A stretch of DNA of 64,000 bases from Bradyrhizobium sp. CIAT3101 (GTDB lineage Bacteria > Pseudomonadota > Alphaproteobacteria > Rhizobiales > Xanthobacteraceae). Every line of letters begins with the position of its first letter. Positions within the stretch are counted from its first letter, which is position 1. Below the pieces are notes generated by a model. The model was not told the DNA's origin. It saw only the letters and a program-made list of their open reading frames with translations, and ran no database searches. The stretch is taken from NCBI RefSeq assembly GCF_029714945.1, contig NZ_CP121634.1:1261001-1325000 (forward strand), given 5' to 3'. Shown here piece by piece: positions 8,491 to 18,707 of the stretch. The translations under genes were made by a program, and so were the position numbers.

Positions 8491-8657
8491 TCACCGCCAC
8501 CCGAGCTCCGGCGCGACATGCTTCACGATCGCTTCGATCGCATCGGCGCAATAGTCGACGCGGAGCTGCTTCGAGATCGTCAGCAACAGCTCATTGCGGC
8601 GAGGGTGTCCAATGTTCGAAGGACGGGAATCCGGATTTCTTCACGGAGCCATCTAGT
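8491..8657 (-). pseudogene. Internally deleted relic of the LLM oxidoreductase gene at 10647-11669
   Basis: On the minus strand, 8593-8657 matches the first 17 codons and upstream leader of the intact LLM gene (relic VKKSGFPSFEHWTPSPQ against MKKIGFLSFGHWTPSPQ). 8491-8590 matches its last 33 codons including the stop (LLLTISKQLRVDYC against LLLTIPNQLGVDYC). About 870 bp (290 codons) between are missing, the junction lies at 8591-8593, and a stop codon falls there. By hand the two blocks differ at about 8 of 56 and 11 of 100 bases. The start is GTG in place of ATG. The AraC gene stop codon lies inside this homology. Confidence 0.88.
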
Positions 8658-9771
8658 GGCGATCGGGAGCCTTTGCGATGGGCACCTCGGAGGAAACCTG
8701 GTCACGAGCGGAGCCGTCTCCCGTGTCGTCATCCTGTTCGGGGGTGTCCAGAGTACGCCATTGCCTCGGTGTCATTCCGGTCCAGCGCTTGAACGCATGG
8801 GTGAACGCGCTGACCTCTCCGTAGCCGAGCAGCCAGGCGGTTTGCGAGATGGGCAGCTCATCGTCCTTCAGATAGCTCTTGGCGAGGTCGATCTTCATCT
8901 CGTCGAGGATGCCGCTGAAGGTCACTCCCTCCAAGGCGAGGCGGCGCGCGAGCGTCCGATGGCTCATCCCCAAGCGGCGGGCGATCTCTTCGACCCGTGC
9001 CTCACGATGCGGGAGCAGGGGGGCGATCGCATTCTCGACGCTTGACCTGAGCGAGGCCGCACCGGATTTCCGGTGCGCGAGCGCCTGCTCGCAATACGTC
9101 ACCAGCAGGTCGTTCAGATAATGGTCAGCGCTCTCGATCGGGATGAGACCTGTTGATGTCGGGAAGGTGATCTCGTCGACGTCGCAGCCGAATTCGATCT
9201 CGCATCCCATGAACGATTTGATCCCCGCAGGCGTCGTGCGACGGCGATGGGCGACCCGCACGCGACTCGGAACCAGCCGACGATTGGTCAGGGCGCGGTT
9301 GATCCGAATAATGGTGGTCAGCCAGAATTCAATCTGGTGCCGATCCGATCGCCTGTTGACGCCGACATATCTCAGCGCAATCGTCATGTCCTTGGCGGCA
9401 AATCGCAGCGAAACCCCTTCATTGGCGAGGTAGCAATAGCGCTCTGCCTTGGACAAGGCTTCGGCGACCGTGCCGGAGGATGCCGCGACGTAATAGAGCA
9501 GGCCGATTTCGCGCAGGTCGAAGTCCCGAGCCAGATGAAATCCGAGCGTGTCGTCCTGCAGGACCTCCGCACCAAGCTCCAGAAATCGGATCTGGCTTTC
9601 AGCGCCAAGGCGCGCCTTGCGATCTTCGATCTGCTCGCGCGTCAATCCGGCCCTGGATAATAGTCCGTCCGCCTCGATGCCGGCGTCCTGCAAACGTGCC
9701 CATACCAGGCGCGCGATTCCGCCGGTGGCACTGGGCATTGTTTCAAAATGGGGCGAACGGGCAGTCGGCAC
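8653..9771 (-). CDS. AraC family transcriptional regulator with N-terminal ligand domain
   Basis: A 372-residue regulator. The N-terminal Arabinose_bd-type domain (about residues 20-210, with FLELGAEVLQDDTLGFHLA) is typical of OruR/ArgR-like AraC proteins. The C-terminal double helix-turn-helix (about 255-340) includes VEEIARRLGMSHRTLARRL and AWLLGYGEVSAFTHAFKRW, closing with the family TPRQWR. A divergent small gene pair starts at 9903, and the LLM oxidoreductase nearby is a plausible target. Its last codons overlap the LLM relic. Confidence 0.92.
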   Translation of the reverse strand: MPTARSPHFETMPSATGGIARLVWARLQDAGIEADGLLSRAGLTREQIEDRKARLGAESQIRFLELGAEVLQDDTLGFHLARDFDLREIGLLYYVAASSGTVAEALSKAERYCYLANEGVSLRFAAKDMTIALRYVGVNRRSDRHQIEFWLTTIIRINRALTNRRLVPSRVRVAHRRRTTPAGIKSFMGCEIEFGCDVDEITFPTSTGLIPIESADHYLNDLLVTYCEQALAHRKSGAASLRSSVENAIAPLLPHREARVEEIARRLGMSHRTLARRLALEGVTFSGILDEMKIDLAKSYLKDDELPISQTAWLLGYGEVSAFTHAFKRWTGMTPRQWRTLDTPEQDDDTGDGSARDQVSSEVPIAKAPDRH

Positions 9772-9902
9772 ACCGAACCCTTTCGTCGTTGCCGCTGCGG
9801 GCCTTGCTCCCTTGGCTCGCAGATCGTGATCGCGGCAGGAGAAATCAAGTTATTGGCTCACGATAACAAGAAACCGGGGGTCGTGTGACTTAAATCGGTT
9901 GC

Positions 9903-10307
9903 TTGCCCTCCGACCAGTCTTGCGTTGTCGGGGGGCAGCCCCCTTCCCCGAAAGCTACGATGGTCTTGATGTCCAGCAGCGACGGCGCCGCGCCGCCCAT
10001 CAACGTGAAGATATTGCGAGGGTACGGAACGTTGCTCGGAATTCCCGACGTCGCCCACGGCGCGCGAATCGTCGCGCTCGAACGTGTCGGGGATTGCGAG
10101 ATCAGCATGTTCGAGGCGCTGGGAGGGGGCTTGCCCCAAAGCCCGTTGTTCTGGATGGAGTTGTTCGACCTTCGCGTTCACGCGTCGCGCGACAGTCGCG
10201 GCTGCCACAACATGCGCGATGCAGTCGCAACATTCGAGGATTTTGCTTCGCAAGCGAGCCGCCTGGCTGAGGTATCGCCAGGCATGGTCGGCGAAACGGT
10301 GGGCTGA
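9903..10307 (+). CDS. Conserved-looking small protein of unknown function
   Basis: A 134-residue ORF from a TTG start, with an alternative ATG at 9960 that gives MVLMSSSDGAAPPINVKI. Neither start has a good ribosome site. The central part (GYGTLLGIPDVAHGARIVALERVGDCEISMFE) looks protein-like, with amphipathic strands, and SPLFWMELFDLRVH is hydrophobic. The reverse strand is also open, but its translation is arginine/histidine-rich shadow. It is 3 nt upstream of the next small gene, suggesting a two-gene operon divergent from AraC. The function is unknown. Confidence 0.5.
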   Translation: MPSDQSCVVGGQPPSPKATMVLMSSSDGAAPPINVKILRGYGTLLGIPDVAHGARIVALERVGDCEISMFEALGGGLPQSPLFWMELFDLRVHASRDSRGCHNMRDAVATFEDFASQASRLAEVSPGMVGETVG

Positions 10308-10310
10308 CGA

Positions 10311-10631
10311 TTGCCGCGTCCAGGAGCAGCTCCCGTCAAAGCCGTGCAACTGACACGTGGCCTGCCACTGGGGTATGACGCGGAGCGGATGGCCTTTCTG
10401 TTCACGATGATGCATGGGGCCAGGATGGTCGACTGCGAGGTCAGCAGCGCAGCGCTGGACGACCTCGATGCCACGAAGGGCACCCGTCCCGACGAAAGGC
10501 AGGCCCAGTTCCTGCGCCTCCGCGATGTCATCGAGCGTGTCGCGTCATCCGCCTTCGAACAGCACGGCAAGCGTCGCGGCGTGCGGGTCCGCATCTTCTC
10601 CAAGCACGTCAAAAGCCTCAGACCTGCCTGA
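10311..10631 (+). CDS. Small protein resembling the DUF1488 family
   Basis: A 106-residue protein. The order of features (a start with a LxxGxPLxYD strand, then MAFLFTMMHGARMVDCEVSSAAL, then a helix with RDVIERVASSAFEQHG) resembles DUF1488 proteins, which are about 80-90 residues long and common in rhizobia. The role is unknown. It lies 3 nt after the preceding small gene and converges on the LLM gene with 15 nt between stops. The family match is from memory of its shape, not a search. Confidence 0.5.
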   Translation: MPRPGAAPVKAVQLTRGLPLGYDAERMAFLFTMMHGARMVDCEVSSAALDDLDATKGTRPDERQAQFLRLRDVIERVASSAFEQHGKRRGVRVRIFSKHVKSLRPA

Positions 10632-10646
10632 GGCGGCGCAATCGTC

Positions 10647-11669
10647 TCACCGCCACCCCAGCGCCGGCGCGACGTGCGTCAGGATCGCCTCGATCGCATG
10701 GGCGCAATAGTCGACGCCGAGCTGGTTCGGGATCGTCAGCAGCAGCGTGTCGGCCTCGGCGATGGCTTCGTCCTGCCTGAGCTGCTCGATCAGCGCTTCC
10801 GGCTCGGCCGCATAGGAGCGGCCAAAGATCGCGCGGGTGCGCGGATCGATGAAGCCGATCTGGTCTTCGCCGCCGCGTTCACGGCCGAAATAAGCGCGGT
10901 CGCGATCGTCCATCAGCGCGAAGATGCTGCGGCTCACCGACACGCGGGGCTCGCGGCTGTGGCCGGCCTCTTTCCACGCCGCGCGATAGGCGCGGATTTG
11001 CGCCGCCTGCTGCACGTGAAAAGCTTCGCCGGTCTCGTCGTTCTTCAGCGTCGAGCTCTGCAGATTCATGCCGAGCTTTGCGGCCCATACCGCGGTGGCG
11101 TTCGAGCCGGCGCCCCACCAGATCCGTTCGCGCAGGCCTGTGGCGACCGGCTCTAGGCGCAACAGTCCCGGCGGGTTGGGAAACATCGGCTGCGGATTGG
11201 GCTCGGCAAAACCCTCGCCGCGCAGGAGGTCGAGAAAGACTTCCGCATGACGCCGGCCCATGTCGGCGTCGCTCTGGCCCTCGGCCGGGCGATAGCCAAA
11301 ATAGCGCCAGCCATCGATCACCTGCTCGGGCGAGCCGCGGCTGATGCCGAGCTGAAGCCGGCCGCCGGCGATGAAATCGGCGGAGCTTGCGTCCTCAACC
11401 ATATAAAGCGGGTTCTCGTAGCGCATGTCGATCACGGCCGTGCCGATCTCGATTTGGCTCGTCTTCGCGCCGACGGCTGCGAGCAGCGGGAACGGCGAGG
11501 CGAGCTGTCGCGCGAAATGATGCACGCGGTAATACGCGCCGTCCAGGCCGAGCTGTTCCGCGGCAACCGCAAGCTCGATGGATTGCAGCAGCGTATCCGC
11601 GGCCGAGCGGGTCTGCGATTGCGGCGAGGGCGTCCAGTGTCCGAAGGACAGGAATCCGATTTTCTTCAT
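10647..11669 (-). CDS. LLM-class flavin-dependent oxidoreductase
   Basis: A 340-residue luciferase-like TIM barrel that uses reduced FMN. MKKIGFLSFGHW is the first strand. ASPFPLLAAVGAKTSQIEIGTAVIDMRY is the flavin-binding segment with the usual GT(A/G)V turn, and RLQLGISRGSPEQ is the phosphate-binding loop. IWWGAGSNATAVWAAKLGMN is the late barrel motif. It is full length. Its decayed, internally deleted paralogue sits at 8491-8657 in the same orientation, so this locus once carried two copies. The substrate is unknown. Confidence 0.92.
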   Translation of the reverse strand: MKKIGFLSFGHWTPSPQSQTRSAADTLLQSIELAVAAEQLGLDGAYYRVHHFARQLASPFPLLAAVGAKTSQIEIGTAVIDMRYENPLYMVEDASSADFIAGGRLQLGISRGSPEQVIDGWRYFGYRPAEGQSDADMGRRHAEVFLDLLRGEGFAEPNPQPMFPNPPGLLRLEPVATGLRERIWWGAGSNATAVWAAKLGMNLQSSTLKNDETGEAFHVQQAAQIRAYRAAWKEAGHSREPRVSVSRSIFALMDDRDRAYFGRERGGEDQIGFIDPRTRAIFGRSYAAEPEALIEQLRQDEAIAEADTLLLTIPNQLGVDYCAHAIEAILTHVAPALGWR

Positions 11670-11831
11670 GGGGCTATCTGGTGCACGTGGTCTTGGGATC
11701 GTGATGTTGGGATGACGTCTGGCGGATTGGCGAACCGTAACCTGTCCAGCGGTGGAAACGGAGGCGGGTGTAGCACTGGAATGCGTCGAACGGGCACACT
11801 ATGCCGTGTTTCGATCGAGGCGGTGGAGATT

Positions 11832-13532
11832 TCAATTGCCTCGATGGAGCGCCACGCGGATCATTCGCGCGAGGTCGGATCGGCGATAGGGTTTAGGCAG
11901 CAACAGCACGCCCTGTTCAAGCCGGCCGTGACTGAGAAGCGCGTTCTCGGTGTAGCCCGACGTATACAGGACGCGCGTGGTCGGACGGCGCGCGAGCACG
12001 GCCTCGGCCAATTGCTGCCCGTTCATCCCGCCGGGCATGATCACGTCGGTCAGGAGCAGGTCGAAAGCAACATCGTTCGCGACCTGCGCCAATGCCTCTG
12101 AACCGTTGGCCGCCAGGATTGCGCGATAGCCGAGATGCGCGAGCTGTGCGCTGACATATTCGCTCACCAGCGGATCGTCCTCGACGACGAGGATGGTCTC
12201 GTTGCCGCCGCGGATCTCCACATTTGCCGTCGGCTCCGACCAGGGCCCGGTCCCGCTGGCGCGCGGAAGATAGAGCTTGATCGAGGTGCCGTGGCCTGCC
12301 TCGGAATAGATCTTGATGTGGCCGTCGGATTGCTTGACGAAGCCATAGACCATGCTGAGTCCAAGTCCCGTGCCCTTGCCGGTCTCCTTGGTCGTGAAGA
12401 ATGGTTCGAACACCTTGTCGCGGATTGCTTCGGGAATGCCGCTGCCGGTGTCGCTCACGGCCACCATGACGTAGTGGCCAGGCCTCACATCCGGATTCGC
12501 GCTCGCATAGCCGTCGTCGAGCACGACATTGCCCGTTTCCAGCATCAGCTTTCCGCCTTCGGGCATCGCATCGCGCGCATTGACGGCGAGGTTGAGGATG
12601 GCTGTTGCCAGATGGTTGGGGTCGATGAAGGCCGGCCAGGCGTCTTCTTCGAGGGATGTCTGAATCTCGATCTGTTCGCCCAGCGAGCGTTGAAGCAGTT
12701 TGGCGGTGTCCTCCACCAGGGCGTTCAGGTTCGTGTCGCGGGGCTGCAACGGCTGCCGACGAGAGAACGCCAGCAGATGTTTCGTGACTTCGGCGCCGCG
12801 CGTCGCCGCGTCGTCGATCATCCGGGTGATCGACGACAGTTGCGGATTATCGGCCACCGCCTGGTGAAGGATCTCGGTCATCCCGATGATGACCGTCAGG
12901 ATGTTGTTGAAGTCGTGAGCGATGCCGCCGGTCAGATGCCCGACGGCTTCCATCTTCTGGATCTGGCGTTGACGTTGTTCCTCCTCCAGCCGTTCATTCG
13001 CGTCCTTGACTTCGCGCGCCCGGGCGAAGATTTCCGCCTCCATCCGCCCGGTCTGATCGCGCAATTCTCGCGTCAGCTTGTCCTGTTCAACGCCGTGCTG
13101 TTTGAGGTGAATGAACTCCGTGACGTCTTCCACGCAATGAATGATATAGGCGATGTGCCCGTCCGGACCGAACACGGGGGAGTTCCGCGGGCTCCAGAAG
13201 CGCTCTTGAAATCCGCCGCCTTCCGCCTCCGGCTTGCGGATGTCGTATTTCTGCACCGCCATGGGATCGGTTCGTTTGCTGTGCAGGACCCGGTACAGCG
13301 AAGCCTTCAGATTGCGGACGCCGTCGGCGGCCGGATCGTCGGGATTATCCGGAAAGACCTCGAACAAATATCGCCCCAGAATCGAAACGCGATCGGTCAT
13401 CGTCGCGTTCAGATAGGCGTCGCTCACCGCGACAATGTGGAGATCGGCGGTGAGGACGAGGTAGAGGCCAGGGACGCCTTCGAAGATTGCCTGGAAATCG
13501 GGCGCGTGCTGCAAAGACGGTTCCGTGCGCAA
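11832..13532 (-). CDS. Hybrid sensor histidine kinase (PAS - HisKA - HATPase - receiver)
   Basis: A 566-residue soluble kinase. The PAS domain lies at about residues 12-140 (ending [12 protein letters not shown]), followed by a coiled linker at 145-195. The dimerisation helix carries the phosphorylated His about 206 in [15 protein letters not shown]. The catalytic domain has the N box ([15 protein letters not shown]), G1 (DTGSGI) and G2 (GKGTGLGLS). The C-terminal receiver domain (from about 445) has acidic residues EDD and the acceptor Asp in [10 protein letters not shown], with the conserved Lys in LLPKPY. It has no transmembrane segment, so it senses an internal cue. No partner response regulator is adjacent. 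Confidence 0.95.
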   Translation of the reverse strand: MRTEPSLQHAPDFQAIFEGVPGLYLVLTADLHIVAVSDAYLNATMTDRVSILGRYLFEVFPDNPDDPAADGVRNLKASLYRVLHSKRTDPMAVQKYDIRKPEAEGGGFQERFWSPRNSPVFGPDGHIAYIIHCVEDVTEFIHLKQHGVEQDKLTRELRDQTGRMEAEIFARAREVKDANERLEEEQRQRQIQKMEAVGHLTGGIAHDFNNILTVIIGMTEILHQAVADNPQLSSITRMIDDAATRGAEVTKHLLAFSRRQPLQPRDTNLNALVEDTAKLLQRSLGEQIEIQTSLEEDAWPAFIDPNHLATAILNLAVNARDAMPEGGKLMLETGNVVLDDGYASANPDVRPGHYVMVAVSDTGSGIPEAIRDKVFEPFFTTKETGKGTGLGLSMVYGFVKQSDGHIKIYSEAGHGTSIKLYLPRASGTGPWSEPTANVEIRGGNETILVVEDDPLVSEYVSAQLAHLGYRAILAANGSEALAQVANDVAFDLLLTDVIMPGGMNGQQLAEAVLARRPTTRVLYTSGYTENALLSHGRLEQGVLLLPKPYRRSDLARMIRVALHRGN

Positions 13533-13842
13533 GCTATTCCTCTCCGCGAATCATTGGCAATCACCGCGAAGATACGCCGCGTTGATGGCATGATGCGCCT
13601 GTTTTGCCCGACGGGTCAAGTGTTTTGCGGTTTTTCGGAAATTTTGCACCCGCGCGACGGGTTCGGGCGCGACGACGATTCACTCAAATCTTGATGCGCG
13701 ATAAGCCCTTGATTTCGCTATCCGCCGCTACGGTGCATGGGGTTGTTTTCGACATTTTGTCTTGGGAGGCGCAAGATCATCAGGCTGAACCGGACCTCGT
13801 CCGGTGCCCGCTTTTCATCAATCCATTTTTGGGAGGCGCATC
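13533..13842. other. 310-nt gap with a duplicated ribosome-site sequence
   Basis: No convincing gene is present. TTGGGAGGCGCA occurs at 13762-13773 and again at 13829-13840, where it supplies the ribosome site of the next gene. The flanks (CATTTT before, ATCAT after) are also shared, but the first copy has no ATG. The stretch at 13588-13660 (TGCGCCTGTTTTGCCCGACG and on) resembles text I recall between Bradyrhizobium genes, possibly a dispersed repeat. Confidence 0.5.
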
Positions 13843-14136
13843 ATGCAGGTTTACAATGTGGTCAGGTTCAAGGTGAAGCAGGGTGAGGAGGCTGCCTTCC
13901 TCGATGCGCACCGGAACGGCAAGGCCAAGTGGCCGGGCCTCGAGCATGGCGTCATCATCAAGACCGGCGAGCAGACCTTCTGCCTGATCGGCACCTGGTC
14001 CGGACAGGACGCGATGGTCGCGGCGCGGCCCGCGATGATCAAGACCCTCGACAGCTTCAGGTCGGTGCTGGAGGACCAGGGCAACGGACGCGGCGTCACG
14101 GATGCAGTGTCGGGCGCCGTCGTGCTCGACATTTAG
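13843..14136 (+). CDS. Small ABM/dimeric-barrel-like protein of unknown function
   Basis: A 97-residue protein starting MQVYNVVRFKVKQGEEAAFLDAH, the first strand and helix of a ferredoxin-like dimeric alpha-beta barrel such as antibiotic biosynthesis monooxygenases. It continues with FCLIGTWSGQDAMVAARPAM and ends VSGAVVLDI. The ATG at 13843 has an excellent ribosome site (GGGAGG at 13831-13836). It is monocistronic and converges with ygiQ. The reaction is unknown; such barrels often bind heme or small aromatics. Confidence 0.78.
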   Translation: MQVYNVVRFKVKQGEEAAFLDAHRNGKAKWPGLEHGVIIKTGEQTFCLIGTWSGQDAMVAARPAMIKTLDSFRSVLEDQGNGRGVTDAVSGAVVLDI

Positions 14137-14152
14137 CGGGCGCGATCGCCCG

Positions 14153-14155
<3 letters not shown>
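14134..14155. terminator. Hairpin containing both stop codons of the convergent genes
   Basis: TAGCGGGCG and CGCCCGCTA form a perfect 9-bp stem with loop CGAT. The TAG at 14134 is the stop of the small barrel protein and the complement of the last three bases is the stop of ygiQ. It probably acts as a bidirectional terminator, although no long T-run follows on either strand. Confidence 0.5.
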
Positions 14156-16174
<2,019 letters not shown>

Positions 16175-16445
16175 GGCGCACAGGCATAGGACTCCGGGCC
16201 CGCGAATACAACCGACGGACGCGTGAAAGATGAAGGTTCCGTAGTCGCTCGGGCGCGTTAACCGTTCGCAAGCGCCTGCCTCACCTGGGGCACGCTGGCC
16301 GGCTCGGTGCCATGTTCGCGGACCATCGGTGGCCCGCCAGCCGCGTCCTCCGCCCGCCTGACCAGTGCCGTCCCCTCTGTGATGCCGTCCACATACCAGC
16401 GGGCTCTCGCGCGTCATCCTCTCTCCAGTTTCGAAGGAGAGATTC
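16175..16445. other. Gap with a possible 44-codon minus-strand ORF
   Basis: Between ygiQ and the next plus-strand gene the minus strand has a short frame from GTG 16392 to a stop at 16258 encoding [19 protein letters not shown] and on to the C-terminus [10 protein letters not shown]. It looks protein-like, but no ribosome site is visible and it may be a relic. Nothing else is recognised. Confidence 0.25.
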
Positions 16446-16730
16446 ATGTTTCTGGTCGACGCGCTTTTGATCCTGGCGATGTTGTTTTTCCTGTTCCTGC
16501 CGATCACCGATCGCAGAACGGTGCGGATGAGGCTCTGCATGATCTGCGCATTGTTTGCGGTGCTCTCGGTCTCCGTCAGCCGCACCCATGTCGCACCGGT
16601 GCTGCTCGCGAGCGTGTCCGGATCTCCCGGAGCGTTGCAATCGCCGCACATCCTCGGAAAGCCGTCTTCCGGCTTCTCATCGTGGTCCGCATCCGATATT
16701 CGGTTGCTGCATGGGCAGGGGAATATCTGA
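16446..16730 (+). CDS. Possible small hydrophobic protein
   Basis: A 94-residue ORF with a strong ribosome site (AAGGAG, 16434-16439). Two hydrophobic stretches ([13 protein letters not shown] and [15 protein letters not shown]) fit a small membrane protein. The C-terminal 45 residues are low-information and overlap the start of the EamA gene by 20 nt. The function is unknown; only the N-terminal half is convincing. Confidence 0.4.
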   Translation: MFLVDALLILAMLFFLFLPITDRRTVRMRLCMICALFAVLSVSVSRTHVAPVLLASVSGSPGALQSPHILGKPSSGFSSWSASDIRLLHGQGNI

Positions 16731-17655
16731 AGGCGGTCACGGAGCGGCCGGCGGCGCCGCGCCGTCGGCTGAGCGCTGGCTCGGCGCCATTGCGCTGATC
16801 GGTTTCATCCTGGTGGCGACCGCTCAGGCCTCCAATCAGATCCTGGCGCGCGGACTGGCGGGCTCTGTCCCTCCCTTCGCGCTGGCCTTCTTCCGTTGGA
16901 GCATCGTTGCGATCGGGCTCGCGCCGATTGCACTTGCGGAGATTCGCACCGGCCGCGTGCCGCTGGGCCAAAATGTCTGGCCGATCCTCGCCGCCGGCTT
17001 CATGGGCATGTTCGTCTGCGGTGGTCCGGTCTATGCCGCGGGCGTGTCGACGACGGCGATCCACATTGCGCTGATCATGGCGCTGTCGCCGATCACGGTG
17101 CTGATGATCTCTGCGGTGCTCGGCATCGAGCGTGTCGGCCCGCTGCAATGGCTCGGCACGGCACTGGCGCTGTCAGGCGCGCTGCTCATCATCTCCGGCG
17201 GCCATCCAGCGACGTTGTTTGCGCTGGAGACGGCATCGGGCGACGGCCTCGTCGTGATCGCGATGCTCGGCTGGTCGGGCTACACCCTGCTGCAGTCGCG
17301 CGCCGCGCCAAAGGCCTCCCTGCTTGCGCGCATCAGCCTGTTCTCGGCCGCCGGCGCGTTGTTCTCGCTGCCGCTCGCGGCCTGGGAGATGTGGGCCATG
17401 CCCGCCCAGGTTTTCAGCACCAAGGCGCTCGCGGCCTATCTCTTCGCGGGGATCGTTCCGGGCCTGCTCGCCTATGCCGGCTTTGCCTGGCTCGGCGGCA
17501 AATTCGGATCGGTGCGGACCTCGCTTGTCCTGTATCTCGGACCGGTCGCCAGTGCGCTGTTGTCGTTTGCGATCCTCGGCGAGCCGCCGAAGTTGATCCA
17601 TCTCCTGGGCGGTCTGCTGATCCTGGGCGGTGTCTGGGCCAGCCTGCGCCGATAG
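16711..17655 (+). CDS. EamA/DMT family transporter (10 TM)
   Basis: A 314-residue drug/metabolite transporter with two EamA repeats. The first runs from [20 protein letters not shown] and the second from [18 protein letters not shown], each with five helices. It ends [17 protein letters not shown]. In repeat one [10 protein letters not shown] is the typical helix-3 signature. I took ATG 16711 as the start; in-frame starts further upstream would add non-membrane sequence. It likely exports amino acids or other metabolites. The substrate cannot be read from sequence. Confidence 0.88.
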   Translation: MGRGISEGGHGAAGGAAPSAERWLGAIALIGFILVATAQASNQILARGLAGSVPPFALAFFRWSIVAIGLAPIALAEIRTGRVPLGQNVWPILAAGFMGMFVCGGPVYAAGVSTTAIHIALIMALSPITVLMISAVLGIERVGPLQWLGTALALSGALLIISGGHPATLFALETASGDGLVVIAMLGWSGYTLLQSRAAPKASLLARISLFSAAGALFSLPLAAWEMWAMPAQVFSTKALAAYLFAGIVPGLLAYAGFAWLGGKFGSVRTSLVLYLGPVASALLSFAILGEPPKLIHLLGGLLILGGVWASLRR

Positions 17656-17765
17656 TTCCATCTCGACGTGTTGTGGTTCACGCGCAGGAACTATCCGCCG
17701 CGGCGAACATTGAGGGGAGGGTTTGCAGCGAGTCCGGCTCGCGCGCGCTCGTGTCCAGGATCCGG

Positions 17766-17966
17766 ATGACCTCGATATTCGCCTCGGGCGATGGGGGAGC
17801 TGTGAGTACAGTCATAGAGAATTTGCTGTCGCGGAAGCAGAAGCTTGTGGAACAGCTCGAGAAGGCATCGTCGGTCGAGGACCGCGATAAAATTGAGCAG
17901 CAGCTCGAGCAGATCAACACCGCGTTGGATTTTCTGGACAGGCCGGGATCGAGAGACGCGCGGTAA
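17766..17966 (+). CDS. Small coiled-coil protein of unknown function
   Basis: A 66-residue ORF from ATG 17766 with AGGA five bases upstream. A GTG at 17802 behind GGGGGAG would give 54 residues. The body (VIENLLSRKQKLVEQLEKAS, then DRDKIEQQLEQINTALDFL) is two strongly predicted heptad-type helices separated by a short turn, a helical hairpin or dimeric coiled coil. No known family is recognised. A dispersed repeat begins 3 nt after its stop. Confidence 0.6.
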   Translation: MTSIFASGDGGAVSTVIENLLSRKQKLVEQLEKASSVEDRDKIEQQLEQINTALDFLDRPGSRDAR

Positions 17967-17968
17967 GG

Positions 17969-18014
17969 CATGAACCGGAAAAGCGTGAAGCGGCTTTCCG
18001 TAAAGATCATGCTC
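17969..18014. repeat. Dispersed alphaproteobacterial palindromic repeat
   Basis: The 46-nt element begins CATGAACCGGAAAAGCG and ends AGATCATGCTC, with inverted GGAAAAGC / GCTTTCC arms around GTGAAGCG. I recognise this text as one of the most frequent intergenic repeats of Bradyrhizobium and relatives. It sits between the coiled-coil ORF and the convergent GntR gene. Confidence 0.75.
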
Positions 18015-18033
18015 AAAGAATGGCCTGAATAGT

Positions 18034-18699
18034 TCAGTCCACCTTCAGCGCTTTGGCGTAGACCAGGCCCGAATTGGTGATGTGCGTCGTCATCGCGGCC
18101 TCGAACGCCGCGTGCTGGCCGTGCGCGAACAGATCGAGCAGCTTGCGATGCTCCTCGAAGGAGGAGCGGGTGCGCACGTCGATCGGCGAGGTCAGATTGG
18201 TGCGGAGCGCTGCGACGCGGCCCGAGACGAGCTGGTAGGATTCGGCGAGGTAGCGGTTGCCGCAATGCGCGAACAGGCCCTCGTGAAAGGTGGCGTCGGC
18301 GCGGCCATAGGCGATGTTGTCGCGTGCCTCGACCGCCGGCTCCATCGCCGCGATCGCCTCGCTCATCGTCGCGATCGCACCGTCACGGTCGTGGCGAAAG
18401 GCGAGCTCGGCAGCCTTGGGTTCGAGCGCGATGCGAAACGTGCAGAGCGCGGTGATGTCCTCGGCGCTCGGCGTGAACACGAAGCTGCCGACCTGCGGCC
18501 GGATCACCACGAGCCCCTGCGCCTGCAACTGGCCCATCGCCTCGCGCACCGGCGTGCGGCTGACGCCGAAGGAGCTTGCCACCATCTCTTCGGAGATGGC
18601 GGCGCCGAGCGCGAATTCGCCGTCGATGATCGCCTGCCGCAGCCGCAGCATCACCCGCTGCGACAGCGATTTCGGCGCATCGAGCTTCAGCGAGCGCAT
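18034..18699 (-). CDS. GntR family regulator, FadR subfamily (FCD domain)
   Basis: A 221-residue regulator. The winged helix-turn-helix lies at about residues 12-75 (LRQAIIDGEFALGAAISEEM, then SSFGVSRTPVREAMGQLQAQGLV). The FCD ligand domain is all helical with Asp/His metal-binding positions (DATFHEGLFAHCGNRYL and EEHRKLLDLFAHG). It starts at 18699, 8 nt after the FAD oxidase gene, so it is its operon partner. A TTGTA / TACAA palindrome in the divergent promoter region at 20189-20205 is a likely binding site. The effector is probably a hydroxy or sugar acid. Confidence 0.93.
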   Translation of the reverse strand: MRSLKLDAPKSLSQRVMLRLRQAIIDGEFALGAAISEEMVASSFGVSRTPVREAMGQLQAQGLVVIRPQVGSFVFTPSAEDITALCTFRIALEPKAAELAFRHDRDGAIATMSEAIAAMEPAVEARDNIAYGRADATFHEGLFAHCGNRYLAESYQLVSGRVAALRTNLTSPIDVRTRSSFEEHRKLLDLFAHGQHAAFEAAMTTHITNSGLVYAKALKVD

Positions 18700-18707
18700 G
18701 GACGCCC

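Noticed and set aside
9858..10415. 185-residue minus-strand ORF
   Set aside because: It is rich in His/Arg/Gln shadow text and opposite the more protein-like small genes, although neither strand is certain here.
12135..13694. 519-residue plus-strand frame over the histidine kinase
   Set aside because: It is antisense to a full-length kinase with all motifs and has no domain of its own.
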